Shown: positions 33,295-42,736, counted from the stretch's first letter. The stretch: DNA of 64,000 nucleotides from Palsa-883 sp963847615 (GCA_963847615.1 CAWKAN010000025.1:598621-662620), one strand, 5' to 3'. A program made the numbers and translations. Notes: generated by a model not told the origin, from the sequence alone.

Positions 33295-34131
33295 ATGGTC
33301 ACGCCGCCCCAGGAGAAGGCGCCGCCGCTGTCGTGTGACTGCCACTTCCATACTTTCGGTCCCTACGACCGGTTCCCGCTGGACGCCGGGCGGCGCTACA
33401 CGCCGCCGCCGGCCCTGGTGGCGGACTACCTGGCGATGGCCGACACGATCGGGCTGCAGCGCATGGTGATCGTGCAGCCCAGCCCGTATGGCACCGACAA
33501 TCGCGCGACGCTCGACGCGATCGCCGCCTTCGGCCGCCATCGTGCCGTGGCGGTCGTGGTGATCGACGACAGCCTCGCCGACGCGACATTGCGCGGCATG
33601 AACGACGCCGGCGTGCGCGGCGTGCGCTTCAACCTGGTCTCCGGCAACGGCACGCCGGTCGATCAGTTGCAGATCCTGGCGCGCCGCCTCGCCCCGCTCG
33701 GCTGGCACATCCAGGTCTACGCCGAGGGCGAGACGATGCTCGAGCTCGGCGATGTGCTCGGCCAGCTGCCGGTGCCGATCGTGATCGATCATTGCGGGGG
33801 CGTGAAGGCCGCGCTGGGCACCGCGCATCCACAGTTCCGCGCGCTGCTGCGCCTGCTGGACAGCGGCCGCGCCTGGATCAAGACCTGCAGCTATCGCGTG
33901 TCCTCCACCGGCGCGCCGTTTGCCGATGCCGAGGCGATCGTGAAGGCGCTGGTCGCCGCGGCGCCGGACCGCTGCCTCTGGGGCACCGACTGGCCGCACC
34001 CGGGGATGGACCCGGTGCCTGACGCCGGCAAGCTGTTCGACCAGTTCTGCGCCTGGGTGCCCGATGCGACGACGCGCCAGCGCATCCTGGTCGACAACCC
34101 GGCGAAGCTCTACGGTTTCGCCGCGACGTAA
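33295..34131 (+). CDS. Amidohydrolase (2-pyrone-4,6-dicarboxylate lactonase-like)
   Basis: A 278-residue TIM-barrel hydrolase. CDCHFHTFGPYDRFPLDAGR near the start carries the HxH motif, VIDHCGG is in the middle, and CLWGTDWPHPGMDPVPDAG at the end is characteristic of LigI-like lactonases. LigI opens the pyrone ring in protocatechuate 4,5-cleavage. A neighbouring dehydrogenase and a LigB-type dioxygenase fit an aromatic or lactone pathway, but the exact substrate is open. Confidence 0.85.
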   Translation: MVTPPQEKAPPLSCDCHFHTFGPYDRFPLDAGRRYTPPPALVADYLAMADTIGLQRMVIVQPSPYGTDNRATLDAIAAFGRHRAVAVVVIDDSLADATLRGMNDAGVRGVRFNLVSGNGTPVDQLQILARRLAPLGWHIQVYAEGETMLELGDVLGQLPVPIVIDHCGGVKAALGTAHPQFRALLRLLDSGRAWIKTCSYRVSSTGAPFADAEAIVKALVAAAPDRCLWGTDWPHPGMDPVPDAGKLFDQFCAWVPDATTRQRILVDNPAKLYGFAAT

Positions 34132-34149
34132 CGAAGGGAGACAGGTTCC

Positions 34150-35037
34150 GTGAAGGTCGGGTTCATCGGCGTCGGCAACATGGGCGGGCCCATGTGCCGC
34201 AACATCATCAAGAACACCAACCACGAGGTGGTGGTGTTCGATCTCGATCCGGCCGCGATCCAGCGCTGCACCGCGCTCGGCGCCTCGTCCGGCGGCTCGG
34301 TCGCCGACGTGGCGAAACGCTGCGACGTGGTGATCACCTCGCTGCCGATCCCGCGCATCGTCGAGGAAGTGGCACTCGGCGCCGCCGGCATCACCGAAAA
34401 TGCCAGGCCGGGGACGGTGTATATCGATCTGTCCACCAACGCGCCGGCAACCGCGCGCCGCCTGGCCGAGGGCGCTCGCGCCAAGGGCCTGGGCATGCTG
34501 GAGGCCCCCGTCTCCGGCGGCGTCGCGCGCGCCACCGACGGCAGCATCGTCATCATGGTCGGCGGCGTCGCCGCCACGTTCGAACAGCAACTGCCGTTGC
34601 TCAAATCCTTCAGCGCCGAGGTGATCCATGTCGGCGATGTCGGTTTCGGCTCCGTCGCGAAACTGATCAACAACATGCTGGCGTTCTGCAATTCGGCGGC
34701 GGCGGCGGAGGCGCTGATGATGGGCAAGCGCGCCGGCATCGACATGGCGAAGCTCGACGCCGTCATCCGCAACGCCAGCGGCGATTCCAGCGGCTATCGC
34801 AACATGGCAACCAAGGCGCTGGCGGGAAACTATGCCGCCACCTTTGCCCTCGACCTGGCCCACAAGGACCTGCGCCTGGCCATGGAACTCGCCGATGAGG
34901 TGGGTGTCCCGGGCATGGTCGCGCCGCAGGTGCTGAACCTGATGCGCATGGCGCGCGGCATGGGATTGGGCGGCATGGACTCCACGTCGATCATGCGCGT
35001 CTACGAAACCACCCTCGGCACCGACGTGCGCGGCTGA
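34150..35037 (+). CDS. 3-Hydroxyisobutyrate-dehydrogenase family oxidoreductase
   Basis: A 295-residue beta-hydroxyacid dehydrogenase with a GTG start after GAAGGGAGACAG. The NAD(P) motif GVGNMG is at residues 7-12, the substrate loop SGG at 122-124, and the catalytic Lys171 with Asn175 in VAKLINNMLAF. It oxidises a 3-hydroxyacid such as hydroxyisobutyrate or tartronate semialdehyde. It follows the lactonase-like gene by 18 bp, so they are cotranscribed. Confidence 0.9.
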   Translation: MKVGFIGVGNMGGPMCRNIIKNTNHEVVVFDLDPAAIQRCTALGASSGGSVADVAKRCDVVITSLPIPRIVEEVALGAAGITENARPGTVYIDLSTNAPATARRLAEGARAKGLGMLEAPVSGGVARATDGSIVIMVGGVAATFEQQLPLLKSFSAEVIHVGDVGFGSVAKLINNMLAFCNSAAAAEALMMGKRAGIDMAKLDAVIRNASGDSSGYRNMATKALAGNYAATFALDLAHKDLRLAMELADEVGVPGMVAPQVLNLMRMARGMGLGGMDSTSIMRVYETTLGTDVRG

Positions 35038-35044
35038 CCGGAGG

Positions 35045-35233
35045 AAGGTCAGGGCTCTGCCCTGAAACCCGCCAGGGGGGCTTTGCCCCCCCATGGTACC
35101 ATTGGGACCCCCCACCAGAGGCGGAGCCTCTGGACTCCATCCATTGGGTGGGTTCCAAGGGCTCGCCCTTGGCGGGGATCCAAGGGGCAGAGCCCCTTGG
35201 TGGGGTCCAGGGGCAAAGCCCCTGGCCTTACTC
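35045..35233. repeat. Family C GC-rich hairpin block, second copy
   Basis: It shares long runs with 30993-31195: CCAGAGGCGGAGCCTCTGGA, AAGGGGCAGAGCCCCTTGG and CATGGTACCATTGGGACC. It fills the gap between the convergent dehydrogenase and transporter genes, where its stems may serve as terminators. Confidence 0.85.
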
Positions 35234-36511
35234 CGCCGCCGCGCGACCGGTGTTGCGATGATGTGCGGCGCGCAGCGGCCGCAGGATCAGCAGCGCAGCC
35301 AGCACGACCACGGCGTTGCCCACGGCGGAGACCACGAACACGGTATGCCAGCTTCCGGTGGCGGTTTTCAGCACGTTGGCCAGTGGCACCAGCCAGGCCG
35401 AGGTTCCCTTGGCCGTATACAGCAGGCTGGCGTTGGCGGTGGCATAGCGGGTGCCGAACAGGTCGGTGCAGGTGGACGGGAACAGGCTGAAGATCTCGCC
35501 CCAGGTGAAGAAGATCAGGCCGGCGGCGACCACGAAGGCCCAGGGCGAGGTGCCGACATAGGCCAGCAGCGCGTAGCTGCAGGCGCCCAGGCTGAAGGCG
35601 ATGGCCATCGTGATTTCGCGGCCGATCTGATCCGACACCCAGCCGAAGAACGGCCGTGCCGCGCCGTTCATCACGTTGTCGACCATCAGGGCGACGCTCA
35701 AGACACTGGCGCCGAGGAACAGCGTGGTGTTGTTCATCCCGTAATCGCGGGCGATCGGCGCGATCTGCGCGGTCGCCATCAGGCCGCTGGCGGAGACCAG
35801 CACGAACATCACATACAGCAGCCAGAAGGACGGCGTGCGCAGCACCTCCGAGGGTGCAAAGTTCCGCGCGGTCTGCTGCACGCGCGGCGCCGCCGTCTTC
35901 GGCAGTTCGTTCGCCAGCGGCGCGCGCATGATCGGCGCGATCAGCAGCAGGATCGCGCCTTGGACGAGGCCGAACCAGAAGAACGCCGAGGTATAGCCGA
36001 AATCCGTGATCACCGCGCGGATCGGGATCACCGTCAGCGCCGCGCCGGCGCCGAACCCGGCCGCGGTGATGCCGACGGCAAGACCGCGACGGTCGGGGAA
36101 CCATTTCACCGCGTTGCCGACGCAGGTCGCGTAGATCGCGCCCGCGCCGGTGCCGGAGATCGCCGCGCCGATATACAGCATCCCCAGCGAGTGGGCGTAG
36201 GAGTTGAGCACCCAGGCGGCGGCGACGGTCACCGCGCCGAAGCTGATGGTGAGCGGCGGTCCGCGGCGCGGGCCGAGACTGTCGACGACCCAGCCGGCGA
36301 CCGGGGTCAGCCAGGTCTCGGTGGCGATGAAGATCGCGAAGGCGATCTGGATGTCGGCGATGCTCCAGCCCTGCGCCTTGTTCATTGGATTGACGAACAG
36401 CGTCCAGGCATATTGCAGGTTGGCAATCAGGATCATGCAGACCATGCCGAGCCACAACTGCGACCATCGGTTGGCGTGGGCGACCCGGCCCGGCCGCGTT
36501 TCGTCAGACAT
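35228..36511 (-). CDS. MFS transporter, OFA (oxalate/formate antiporter) family
   Basis: A 427-residue protein with about 12 hydrophobic segments. WLGMVCMILIANLQYAWTLF and NPMNKAQGWSIADIQIAFAI are the OFA opening, and VKWFPDRRGLAVGITAAGFG is the conserved cytoplasmic loop. It probably exchanges small carboxylates across the inner membrane. It lies in a group with a lactonase, a hydroxyacid dehydrogenase and a LigB dioxygenase. GGAGAACCAAT precedes the ATG. Confidence 0.9.
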   Translation of the reverse strand: MSDETRPGRVAHANRWSQLWLGMVCMILIANLQYAWTLFVNPMNKAQGWSIADIQIAFAIFIATETWLTPVAGWVVDSLGPRRGPPLTISFGAVTVAAAWVLNSYAHSLGMLYIGAAISGTGAGAIYATCVGNAVKWFPDRRGLAVGITAAGFGAGAALTVIPIRAVITDFGYTSAFFWFGLVQGAILLLIAPIMRAPLANELPKTAAPRVQQTARNFAPSEVLRTPSFWLLYVMFVLVSASGLMATAQIAPIARDYGMNNTTLFLGASVLSVALMVDNVMNGAARPFFGWVSDQIGREITMAIAFSLGACSYALLAYVGTSPWAFVVAAGLIFFTWGEIFSLFPSTCTDLFGTRYATANASLLYTAKGTSAWLVPLANVLKTATGSWHTVFVVSAVGNAVVVLAALLILRPLRAAHHRNTGRAAAE

Positions 36512-36664
36512 ATTGGTTCTCCTGGAAACCCCCTGCCACCGCACCATGCCGTTGCCGATGTAACCGATCAATCCGTAAAATGTGCTGCGATGCAGCGCAG
36601 TGTCGCCCTTGATCCCGCCCCGCTGCGTGGTCAGATCATCCCCGCCGCACCAGGAGACCACACG

Positions 36665-37453
36665 ATGCTGCCCAGCCTGTTCGTCAGCCACGGCTCGCCG
36701 ATGCTGGCGTTGACGCCGTCCTCGGCGCGCGACTTCCTGGCCGGGTTGGGCGGGACGCTGCCGCGACCCACCGCGATCGTCGTTGCCTCGGCGCATTGGG
36801 AGACCGAGCGCCCGGCGGTCAATGCCGTCGCCGTCAACCCGACGATCCACGACTTCTACGGCTTCCCGCCCGCGCTGTACGCGTTGCGCTATCCCGCGCC
36901 GGGCTCGGCGGAGGTCGCCGGCCGCGTCGCGTCGCTGCTGGACGCCGCCGGGTTCGGCTGCGACCTCGACCAGGTGCGCGGGCTTGACCACGGCGCCTGG
37001 GTGCCGCTGCTGCTGATGTATCCCGCGCATGACATTCCGGTCGTGCAACTGTCAGTGCAGACCTCGCAAGGCCCGCTTCACCACCTGCTGCTGGGCGAGG
37101 CACTGGCGCCGCTGCGGCGCGAGGGGGTGCTGCTGATCGGCTCCGGGGCGTTCACGCATGATCTGCGGCGCATGCGCCGGCAGGATCGCGACGCGGAGAC
37201 GGTGGAGCCGGACGTGGCGGCGTTCGCCGAGTGGATGTGGGCAGCGCTGGCGACCGGGCGCGTGGAGGATGTGCTGGATTACCGCCGGCGCGCCCCCTTC
37301 GGCGCCGCGCAACACCCGAGCGAGGAGCATCTGCTGCCGCTGTTCGTGGCCCTTGGCGCGGGTGGGGACAATGCACCGGCGCGTCGGCTGCATGCCAGCA
37401 CGAATTACGGCGTGCTGCGGATGGACGCCTTCGCGTTCGGCGGCGGGGACTGA
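36665..37453 (+). CDS. Class III extradiol ring-cleavage dioxygenase (LigB/DODA-like)
   Basis: A 262-residue protein. MLPSLFVSHGSPMLAL carries the first metal histidine, IVVASAHWETERPAV the second, GLDHGAWVPLLLMYP the third motif, and LHASTNYGVLRMDAF the end. It resembles 4,5-DOPA dioxygenases, which open catechol rings with Fe(II) or Zn. It diverges from the OFA transporter. Its downstream gap (37454-37643) leads to the IS66 end. Confidence 0.88.
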   Translation: MLPSLFVSHGSPMLALTPSSARDFLAGLGGTLPRPTAIVVASAHWETERPAVNAVAVNPTIHDFYGFPPALYALRYPAPGSAEVAGRVASLLDAAGFGCDLDQVRGLDHGAWVPLLLMYPAHDIPVVQLSVQTSQGPLHHLLLGEALAPLRREGVLLIGSGAFTHDLRRMRRQDRDAETVEPDVAAFAEWMWAALATGRVEDVLDYRRRAPFGAAQHPSEEHLLPLFVALGAGGDNAPARRLHASTNYGVLRMDAFAFGGGD

Positions 37454-37643
37454 CCCTGCGGTCGGCGGCCGCGACCGGGGCGCCGCGTCCCGCGGACCGC
37501 CCCAGGGCGCGCCTCCCGGGGGCGGCATTGGCGCGCCACAATGCTGAATTTATCGTAACTTGGCCCGGAACAACAACAATACCTTTTTGATTTAGCGGGA
37601 TTACTCTTTTCGCGGAGCGTCCTCCGAAATGCGATAAATCCGC

Positions 37644-37651
37644 CAATTCTC
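37644..37651. repeat. 8-bp direct repeat CAATTCTC, left
   Basis: It directly precedes the GTAA of the IS66 left end. The same octamer follows the right end at 51384-51391. IS66 elements make 8-bp target duplications. Confidence 0.75.
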
Positions 37652-37669
37652 GTAACACCCAAGCCCCCC
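37652..37669 (+). repeat. IS66 left terminal inverted repeat
   Basis: GTAACACCCAAGCCCCCC, beginning with GTAA as IS66 ends do, is the exact reverse complement of 51366-51383. Confidence 0.92.
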
Positions 37670-37763
37670 TCGGGTGAGTCCGATTGGCGACAGCGGCTGG
37701 CTATTTTCTGGTCAGCCCTCGATGCCAATTGCGTTCGGAGCCGGACCATGAGTCAACCTTGGG

Positions 37764-38097
37764 ATGGCACCGTCTTCCGACCTATGGGCATTGATCGAAG
37801 GGCTTCAGCGAGAACTTGCTCAGCTGCGGGCGGAGAATGCCGCGCCGCAGCAGGAAGTCGCCGATCTGCGTCGTCAGTTGGGCAGGAACAGTTCCAACAG
37901 CAGCAAGCCGCCGTCGAGTGACGGCTTAGGCAGGAAGCCGCGGATCGCCGGCAGCCTGCGGGGCGTTTCAGGCAAGAAGAGTGGCGGGCAGCCCGGGCAT
38001 CGGGGCGACACGCTGCGCTCGGTCGTCAGGCCGGACAAAATCGAACGCTACGAAGTGACGCGTTGCGAGCATTGCCAGGCGGCGCTGACCTCACGAC
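37764..38097 (+). pseudogene. IS66-family transposase TnpC, N-terminal fragment
   Basis: MAPSSDLWALIEGLQRELAQ opens the coiled-coil leader (about residues 10-45). The helix-turn-helix lead RRQLGRNSSNSSKPPSSDG and the zinc-finger start SGGQPGHRGDTLRSVV ... CEHCQAALTS follow. The frame is cut at residue about 112 by the IS4 element. Confidence 0.88.
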
Positions 38098-39448
38098 TCC
38101 CCTCATTTTCAAACGGCCCCGAAAGTATCGGCAAAGACCGGGAGTTGAGCGAGCATGGCAGCGAACCGGTCGATCAGCGGCAGCAACCGCAACTCCGGCA
38201 CGGTGGGGATCAACTCGTAGAGCATACAGCCCTGGCGGAACAGCGAATGGGTGCGCTTCTTGGATGTGTTTGACTTGAGGTATCGATCATAACCGAGTGC
38301 TTCCCCCGCTGCCCCGAGCAGTGTCAGCAGGGCGATGGCCAGAGCGTTCAATAGCCACAGACGATCCCGCCGGCCGGGGGTGCTGACGTGGATCGATCCC
38401 AAGCCCATGCCGAAGCGCAGATCCTTGGTATCGCGGAACCCACACTCGATGCCCCAGCGCTTGCCGTAGGGGCTCATCAAAGCCCTTGCCGTCGCCTTGG
38501 TGCTGCTGGTGGCCAGGCACCAAGCCTGCTTCATCGCCTTGTCCTGCACGCACAGCACGGTGCCGACCCGATAGCGCTCGGCCGTCACCCGGGCACCGCG
38601 CAGCACGCGCGCGCATCCGCCGGGCCCGACCCAGGCAGCGGCGGTGCGCACCTCGCCGTCCGTGGCAGTCACCGCGATATTGCCGCGGAAGCGGATGACG
38701 TAGTCGAACTCCAGTTCATTGCTCAGCACCCGGTAGAGCTTCTGATCGCCGAAGCCGCGATCGGCCACAATGCACACCGTGATGTCCGCCGGCAGGGCGT
38801 CGGCCAGGCGGACCAGCACCTGATATTCATATTCGTTGCGATGGTTCTTCAGGGTGGCGGTCTCCACCGTGAGCCACACCAGCGGCGTCGCCCTTCCGTG
38901 GCGGGTCAGCAGCGAGAGCATGATGGTGGCCTGCCGGTCCGCGTCGAAGTCGGTCCAGTCCATCGCCACGTTGCTGCTGCTGCGAGGTCCCACCAGGTAG
39001 GGGACCCAGTGACGCAGTGCAGCGTCAACATCGATCCCTTGGTTGGACAGCAGCCGGTCCACCTGCTTGATCGCATGCTTGGTCACCAGGCCGCGTGCCA
39101 GGGCGAGGCCCTGACCGATCGTATTGACCGCCAGGGACGCGGTCGTGATGACGCCGAGTGTGGCGTTGGCCAACGACAGGACGCGCTTGGCGTGCAGGTC
39201 GCCGTCGAACAGGCCGGTCAGGAAGCCGTGCACTTCATCGAAGCAGAGGGTCCGGTTCGGTTTCATCACTTGCCCCGCGAATCGTGTTGCATGCGGGGAG
39301 ATTCGCCAACGGTGGGCTTGAGGCAACCAACACGTGACCTGCGACGCAATGCGAATCCAGACAGGCCGGTCTGGGTTCTTTTCAGAAAGCCACGCAGCGC
39401 CGCCCAATTCTCTTGTTACCCAGCGCACTCAGCGTGGAAATGAGGGGA
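38098..39448 (-). mobile_element. IS4-family insertion sequence
   Basis: CCCCTCATTTTCAA on the left and, reading back from the right, CCCCTCATTTCCA are short inverted ends. One intact transposase gene lies inside. The bases outside the two ends do not match each other, and tnpC does not resume at the right end, so the insertion was followed by a one-sided deletion. Confidence 0.75.
38109..39266 (-). CDS. IS4-family transposase
   Basis: A 385-residue DDE transposase from ATG 39266 (MKPNRTLCFDEVHGFLTGLF). The catalytic aspartates lie in VAMDWTDFDAD and CIVADRGFGDQK. The Y(2)R(3)E(6)K-like region RWGIECGFRDTKDLRFGMGL holds the glutamate. The reading frame is intact, so the element may still be active. 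Confidence 0.88.
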   Translation of the reverse strand: MKPNRTLCFDEVHGFLTGLFDGDLHAKRVLSLANATLGVITTASLAVNTIGQGLALARGLVTKHAIKQVDRLLSNQGIDVDAALRHWVPYLVGPRSSSNVAMDWTDFDADRQATIMLSLLTRHGRATPLVWLTVETATLKNHRNEYEYQVLVRLADALPADITVCIVADRGFGDQKLYRVLSNELEFDYVIRFRGNIAVTATDGEVRTAAAWVGPGGCARVLRGARVTAERYRVGTVLCVQDKAMKQAWCLATSSTKATARALMSPYGKRWGIECGFRDTKDLRFGMGLGSIHVSTPGRRDRLWLLNALAIALLTLLGAAGEALGYDRYLKSNTSKKRTHSLFRQGCMLYELIPTVPELRLLPLIDRFAAMLAQLPVFADTFGAV

Positions 39449-39595
39449 TGGGTAAGGGCGGGCGGAGGTCGGGACACGGCGCCGAACCGGTGCGGTTGGC
39501 GCCAGGCGCGAACCAGCGGGGTTCGGACCAGGCCCCGGGCGTCCACCCCCCTTGGCCCTGACCGGAGCCGCACGGCTTGCGGAGACCGGGATCGC

Positions 39596-40300
39596 CTAGC
39601 CGCCGGTCCGTTGCAGCCGCGCGCCCTCGGTGCGCAGCCAAGCCATCGCCGCCACGGTGTGCGGCGTCAGGCACGCCACCACATCCCAGAACCGCGGCCC
39701 ATGGTTCATGTGCCGCAGATGCGCAACCTCGTGCGCCACCACGTAGTCCTGCACGAACCCCGGCGCCATGATCAGCCGCCAGCACAGCGCGATCGAACCG
39801 TCCGGCGCGCAGCTTCCCCAGCGCGAGCTTGTGTCTTTCACCGTCACCCGCCGCGCCTGCACCCCAGCCGCCGCCGTCTTGCTCGCCACCATGATGGTGA
39901 AGCGCCGCCGCGCCTCGGCGCGCAGGAAGTCAGTGACGCGCCGGGCGAGGAACTCCGCCGCACCGGTCACCTGCAGCTCGCCATCGGCCAGCCAGGCGCC
40001 GCCGCGCGCCTGCGGCAGGTGGCGGATGCGGCAGGGCATGCCGTCGATCGGGATCGCCTCGCCGTCACCGAAACGGATCATCTGCGGCAGCCGGGTGAGC
40101 CGGTCGGTGACCCAGTCGGCGTGCGTCATCAGCAGCGACATCCCGGCGCGCCGGCTGGCCCGCGGCGGCAGCGTCACCACGACCATGCCCGCGCCGGGAT
40201 CGATGCGCAGGCTGACGCGGCGGGCGCGCGCGCTGCGGCGCCATTGCACGCGGGTCGGCCCGCCCGGCAGCGTCAGCAGTTCGTTCACGGGCGGTTCCAT
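39596..40300 (-). CDS. YgjP-like metallopeptidase (M48-related, DUF45)
   Basis: A 234-residue protein. The zinc motif HEVAH is at residues 190-194, with a further histidine in RHMNHGPRFW; WGSC at 161-164 (SSRWGSCAPDGSIALCW) is the family signature before it. The N-terminal half is a beta domain (ARARRVSLRIDPGAGMVVVT). It acts in the cytosol; the bacterial role is unclear. It starts at MEPPVNELLTLPG. About 425 bp without a gene separates it from the next. Confidence 0.88.
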   Translation of the reverse strand: MEPPVNELLTLPGGPTRVQWRRSARARRVSLRIDPGAGMVVVTLPPRASRRAGMSLLMTHADWVTDRLTRLPQMIRFGDGEAIPIDGMPCRIRHLPQARGGAWLADGELQVTGAAEFLARRVTDFLRAEARRRFTIMVASKTAAAGVQARRVTVKDTSSRWGSCAPDGSIALCWRLIMAPGFVQDYVVAHEVAHLRHMNHGPRFWDVVACLTPHTVAAMAWLRTEGARLQRTGG

Positions 40301-40725
40301 GCCGACAGGGGAGGTACGTGCGGCGTGATTCGTCAACCGTGAACATTCGCCCGGCGGTGATGATTGGGGGAATTGGCGCTGCGGCTGACCGCGCCCGCCC
40401 ATCGGATCGCCGGCGGCGTTATCCGCTGCAAGCCTCGGTCCGAGCGCGGCCGACGCGCCAGCGCCGCCTGCCATGGTCCGGTTCCGCGCGCAGGTTCCCG
40501 CCGGCCGTGTCAGCGGCCATTCCGCTGATAGAAAGATAATTTTTACGTCCGTTAACCAAATTGAGACGTTTCCCCGGCAACGCTATGGCGGTGAAACGTC
40601 CGCTACGCGGGTGCGATCCGCCTTCCGCACGACCGGGCATGAACGTTGGAAGCAGGCGCGCTTCCATGCCCGACGCTAGCTGAGACGGCGAAGTTGGCGA
40701 AACCGGTCAAGCTCGGGGCTGAACG
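40301..40725. other. Intergenic with AT-rich patch
   Basis: A divergent promoter region between the peptidase and metalloprotease genes. TGATAGAAAGATAATTTTTA (40525-40544) is a strikingly AT-rich patch and a plausible regulatory segment. No gene is supported. Confidence 0.4.
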
Positions 40726-42657
40726 ATGCGAAACGGCGACACGCACACCAACAAACTGCCTGCCGACATCAATCTTTCCTCCTGGCCGGCCGACGACGGC
40801 CTGAACGCCGGCGCGACGCTCGGCTGGACCAGCCCGCCGCTGCCGCCGCCGCCGATCGGCGGGACGGGGACGGAGGTGCTGGTCGGCGACCTGCCGCCGC
40901 CCGGCGCCGCGTCGGACCTGAACGGCTCCCGCCTGGCGTCCTCGGGCGGCACGTCCGGCACGACAACCACGACAACCAGCAGCCTGCCGGTCGAGCCGCC
41001 ATCGCCGACGCCGTTCACCATCAACATCAATTGGGATGCCAGCGTCGCCAATGCCCCGGCCGGGTTCACCAGCGATGTGCTCGCCGCGGTGCAATACCTG
41101 GAGAGCCAGTTCGTCAACCCGGTCACCATCACAATCGACGTCGGCTACAACGAGATCGACGGCAGCGCCCTGAGCAGCGGCGCGCTGGGCGAGAGCCTGA
41201 CCTACCTGAGCTCGGTCAGCTACGCGAGCCTGCTCGGCGCCGTGACCGCGGATGCCACCACCGCGACGGACGCCAGCGTGGTCGCCTCCCTGCCCGCCAC
41301 CAGCCCGGTCAGCGGCGCCAATTACTGGGTCAGCGCCGCCCAGGCCGAGGCGCTCGGCCTGGTCGCCAGCAACACCTCGCTCGACGGCTATATCGGCTTC
41401 GCCACCGCATCGCTGTTCACCTATGGCGACACCGCCACCAGCGGCACGGTGGCAGCCGGAACCTATGACTTCTTCGCCACCGTGGTGCACGAAATCACCG
41501 AGGTGATGGGCCGGCAATTGTTGACCGGCGAAACCGTCGGCAGCTACGCGCATAGCTACTCGCTGCTCGATCTGCTGCATTATTCCGCGCCCGGCACGCG
41601 CGATTTCTCCGCCTCTACGCCCGGATATTTTTCGGTGAACGGCGGCGTCACCAACCTGGGCCAGTTCAACACGGTGGCCGGCGGCGATCCCGGCGACTGG
41701 GCGTCGTCGGTGACCGACAACTCGTTCGATGCCTTCTCTAACCCCGGGGTGGTCAACGCGGTCACCGCGAACGACCTGACGATCATGGACGCGATCGGTT
41801 GGACCCCCGCGGGAAGCTCGGGCGGGATGCCCCCACCGCCGCCACCGCCGCCCCCGACATCGACGCCAACCGGCGTCCTGGCCTCCCCGGTGACGGCATC
41901 CCTGGCCAGCGCGCAGGGCAGCAGCGGATTGTCGAAGAACGCTCCGCTGGTCAAATTCTCGCAGACCGGCGGCCTGTCCTCGGACAGTTACAGCTACACG
42001 CTCGGCGGCGCCGGTGCCGCGGCATTCTCCTTGTCCACCTCCAGCAACGTCGCCACGCTGGCGGCCAAGAGTGCGACCGGTGCCGCCAACGGCAAGCTCT
42101 ATGCCCTGACGTTGACGGCGACCGACACGGCATCCGGCTCCTCCTCTCCGGCCGTGCCGGTCAACGTGGTCGTCGGCAGCTCCGGCAACGACATCGTCAA
42201 TTTGGCGTCGCTGTCCGGCATCGCGGCCGCCGCCCCGACCTTCATCTACGGGCTCGCCGGTAACGACACGCTCAACGGGACCGGGATGACCGGCACGTTG
42301 TATTTCGACGCCGGCGCCGGCGCCGACACCATGACCGGCGGCAGCGGCGCGAACGTGTTTGAATACGGCGCCGCCAGCGACTCGACCAAGGCGCTCATGG
42401 ACATCATCACCAACTTCAACGTGTCGATGGACCTGATCAACGTGACCGGGCTGAGGACCGCGTTCAAATCGGTCGCCGCACTGTCCTCGACCGCGACCAG
42501 CATCGCCGCGGATTCGATCGGCTGGCAGACCAGTGGCGGCAATACGTTTGTCTACGTCAACACCAGCAGCAAGAGCGAGGCTCTGACCTCGGCCAATATG
42601 AAGATCGAGTTGCTGGGCACAATCACACTGACCAGCAGCGACTTCGTGCATCTCTGA
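40726..42657 (+). CDS. Secreted metalloprotease-like protein with RTX-type C-terminus
   Basis: A 643-residue protein. It has no Sec signal, a proline- and threonine-rich N-terminus to residue 97, and then a globular domain (about 98-370) containing HEITEVMGR at residues 255-263. This matches the NF038122-type metalloprotease family as I recall it; the motif is HExxE, not HExxH. A polyproline linker follows near 370, then a cadherin-like segment, then RTX-like repeats (GLAGNDTLNGTGM, GAGADTMTGGSGANVFEYG). Such proteins leave the cell by type I secretion. No T1SS genes are nearby. The protein lies inside the IS66-bounded block. Confidence 0.75.
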   Translation: MRNGDTHTNKLPADINLSSWPADDGLNAGATLGWTSPPLPPPPIGGTGTEVLVGDLPPPGAASDLNGSRLASSGGTSGTTTTTTSSLPVEPPSPTPFTININWDASVANAPAGFTSDVLAAVQYLESQFVNPVTITIDVGYNEIDGSALSSGALGESLTYLSSVSYASLLGAVTADATTATDASVVASLPATSPVSGANYWVSAAQAEALGLVASNTSLDGYIGFATASLFTYGDTATSGTVAAGTYDFFATVVHEITEVMGRQLLTGETVGSYAHSYSLLDLLHYSAPGTRDFSASTPGYFSVNGGVTNLGQFNTVAGGDPGDWASSVTDNSFDAFSNPGVVNAVTANDLTIMDAIGWTPAGSSGGMPPPPPPPPPTSTPTGVLASPVTASLASAQGSSGLSKNAPLVKFSQTGGLSSDSYSYTLGGAGAAAFSLSTSSNVATLAAKSATGAANGKLYALTLTATDTASGSSSPAVPVNVVVGSSGNDIVNLASLSGIAAAAPTFIYGLAGNDTLNGTGMTGTLYFDAGAGADTMTGGSGANVFEYGAASDSTKALMDIITNFNVSMDLINVTGLRTAFKSVAALSSTATSIAADSIGWQTSGGNTFVYVNTSSKSEALTSANMKIELLGTITLTSSDFVHL

Positions 42658-42680
42658 GCGTCTGGGCGTCTGGGCATCTG

Positions 42681-42736
42681 ATACCAGCCGCCCGAACGAT
42701 CGACTCTTCGGCGGTGCCCATCACGTCATGGCCGGC
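42681..42736. repeat. Family B repeat end
   Basis: ATACCAGCCGCCCGAACGAT and then CGACTCTTC, followed by CACGTCATGGCCGG. It is like 22738 and 49554. It runs directly into the GC-rich hairpin that borders the IS110-like element. Confidence 0.65.
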
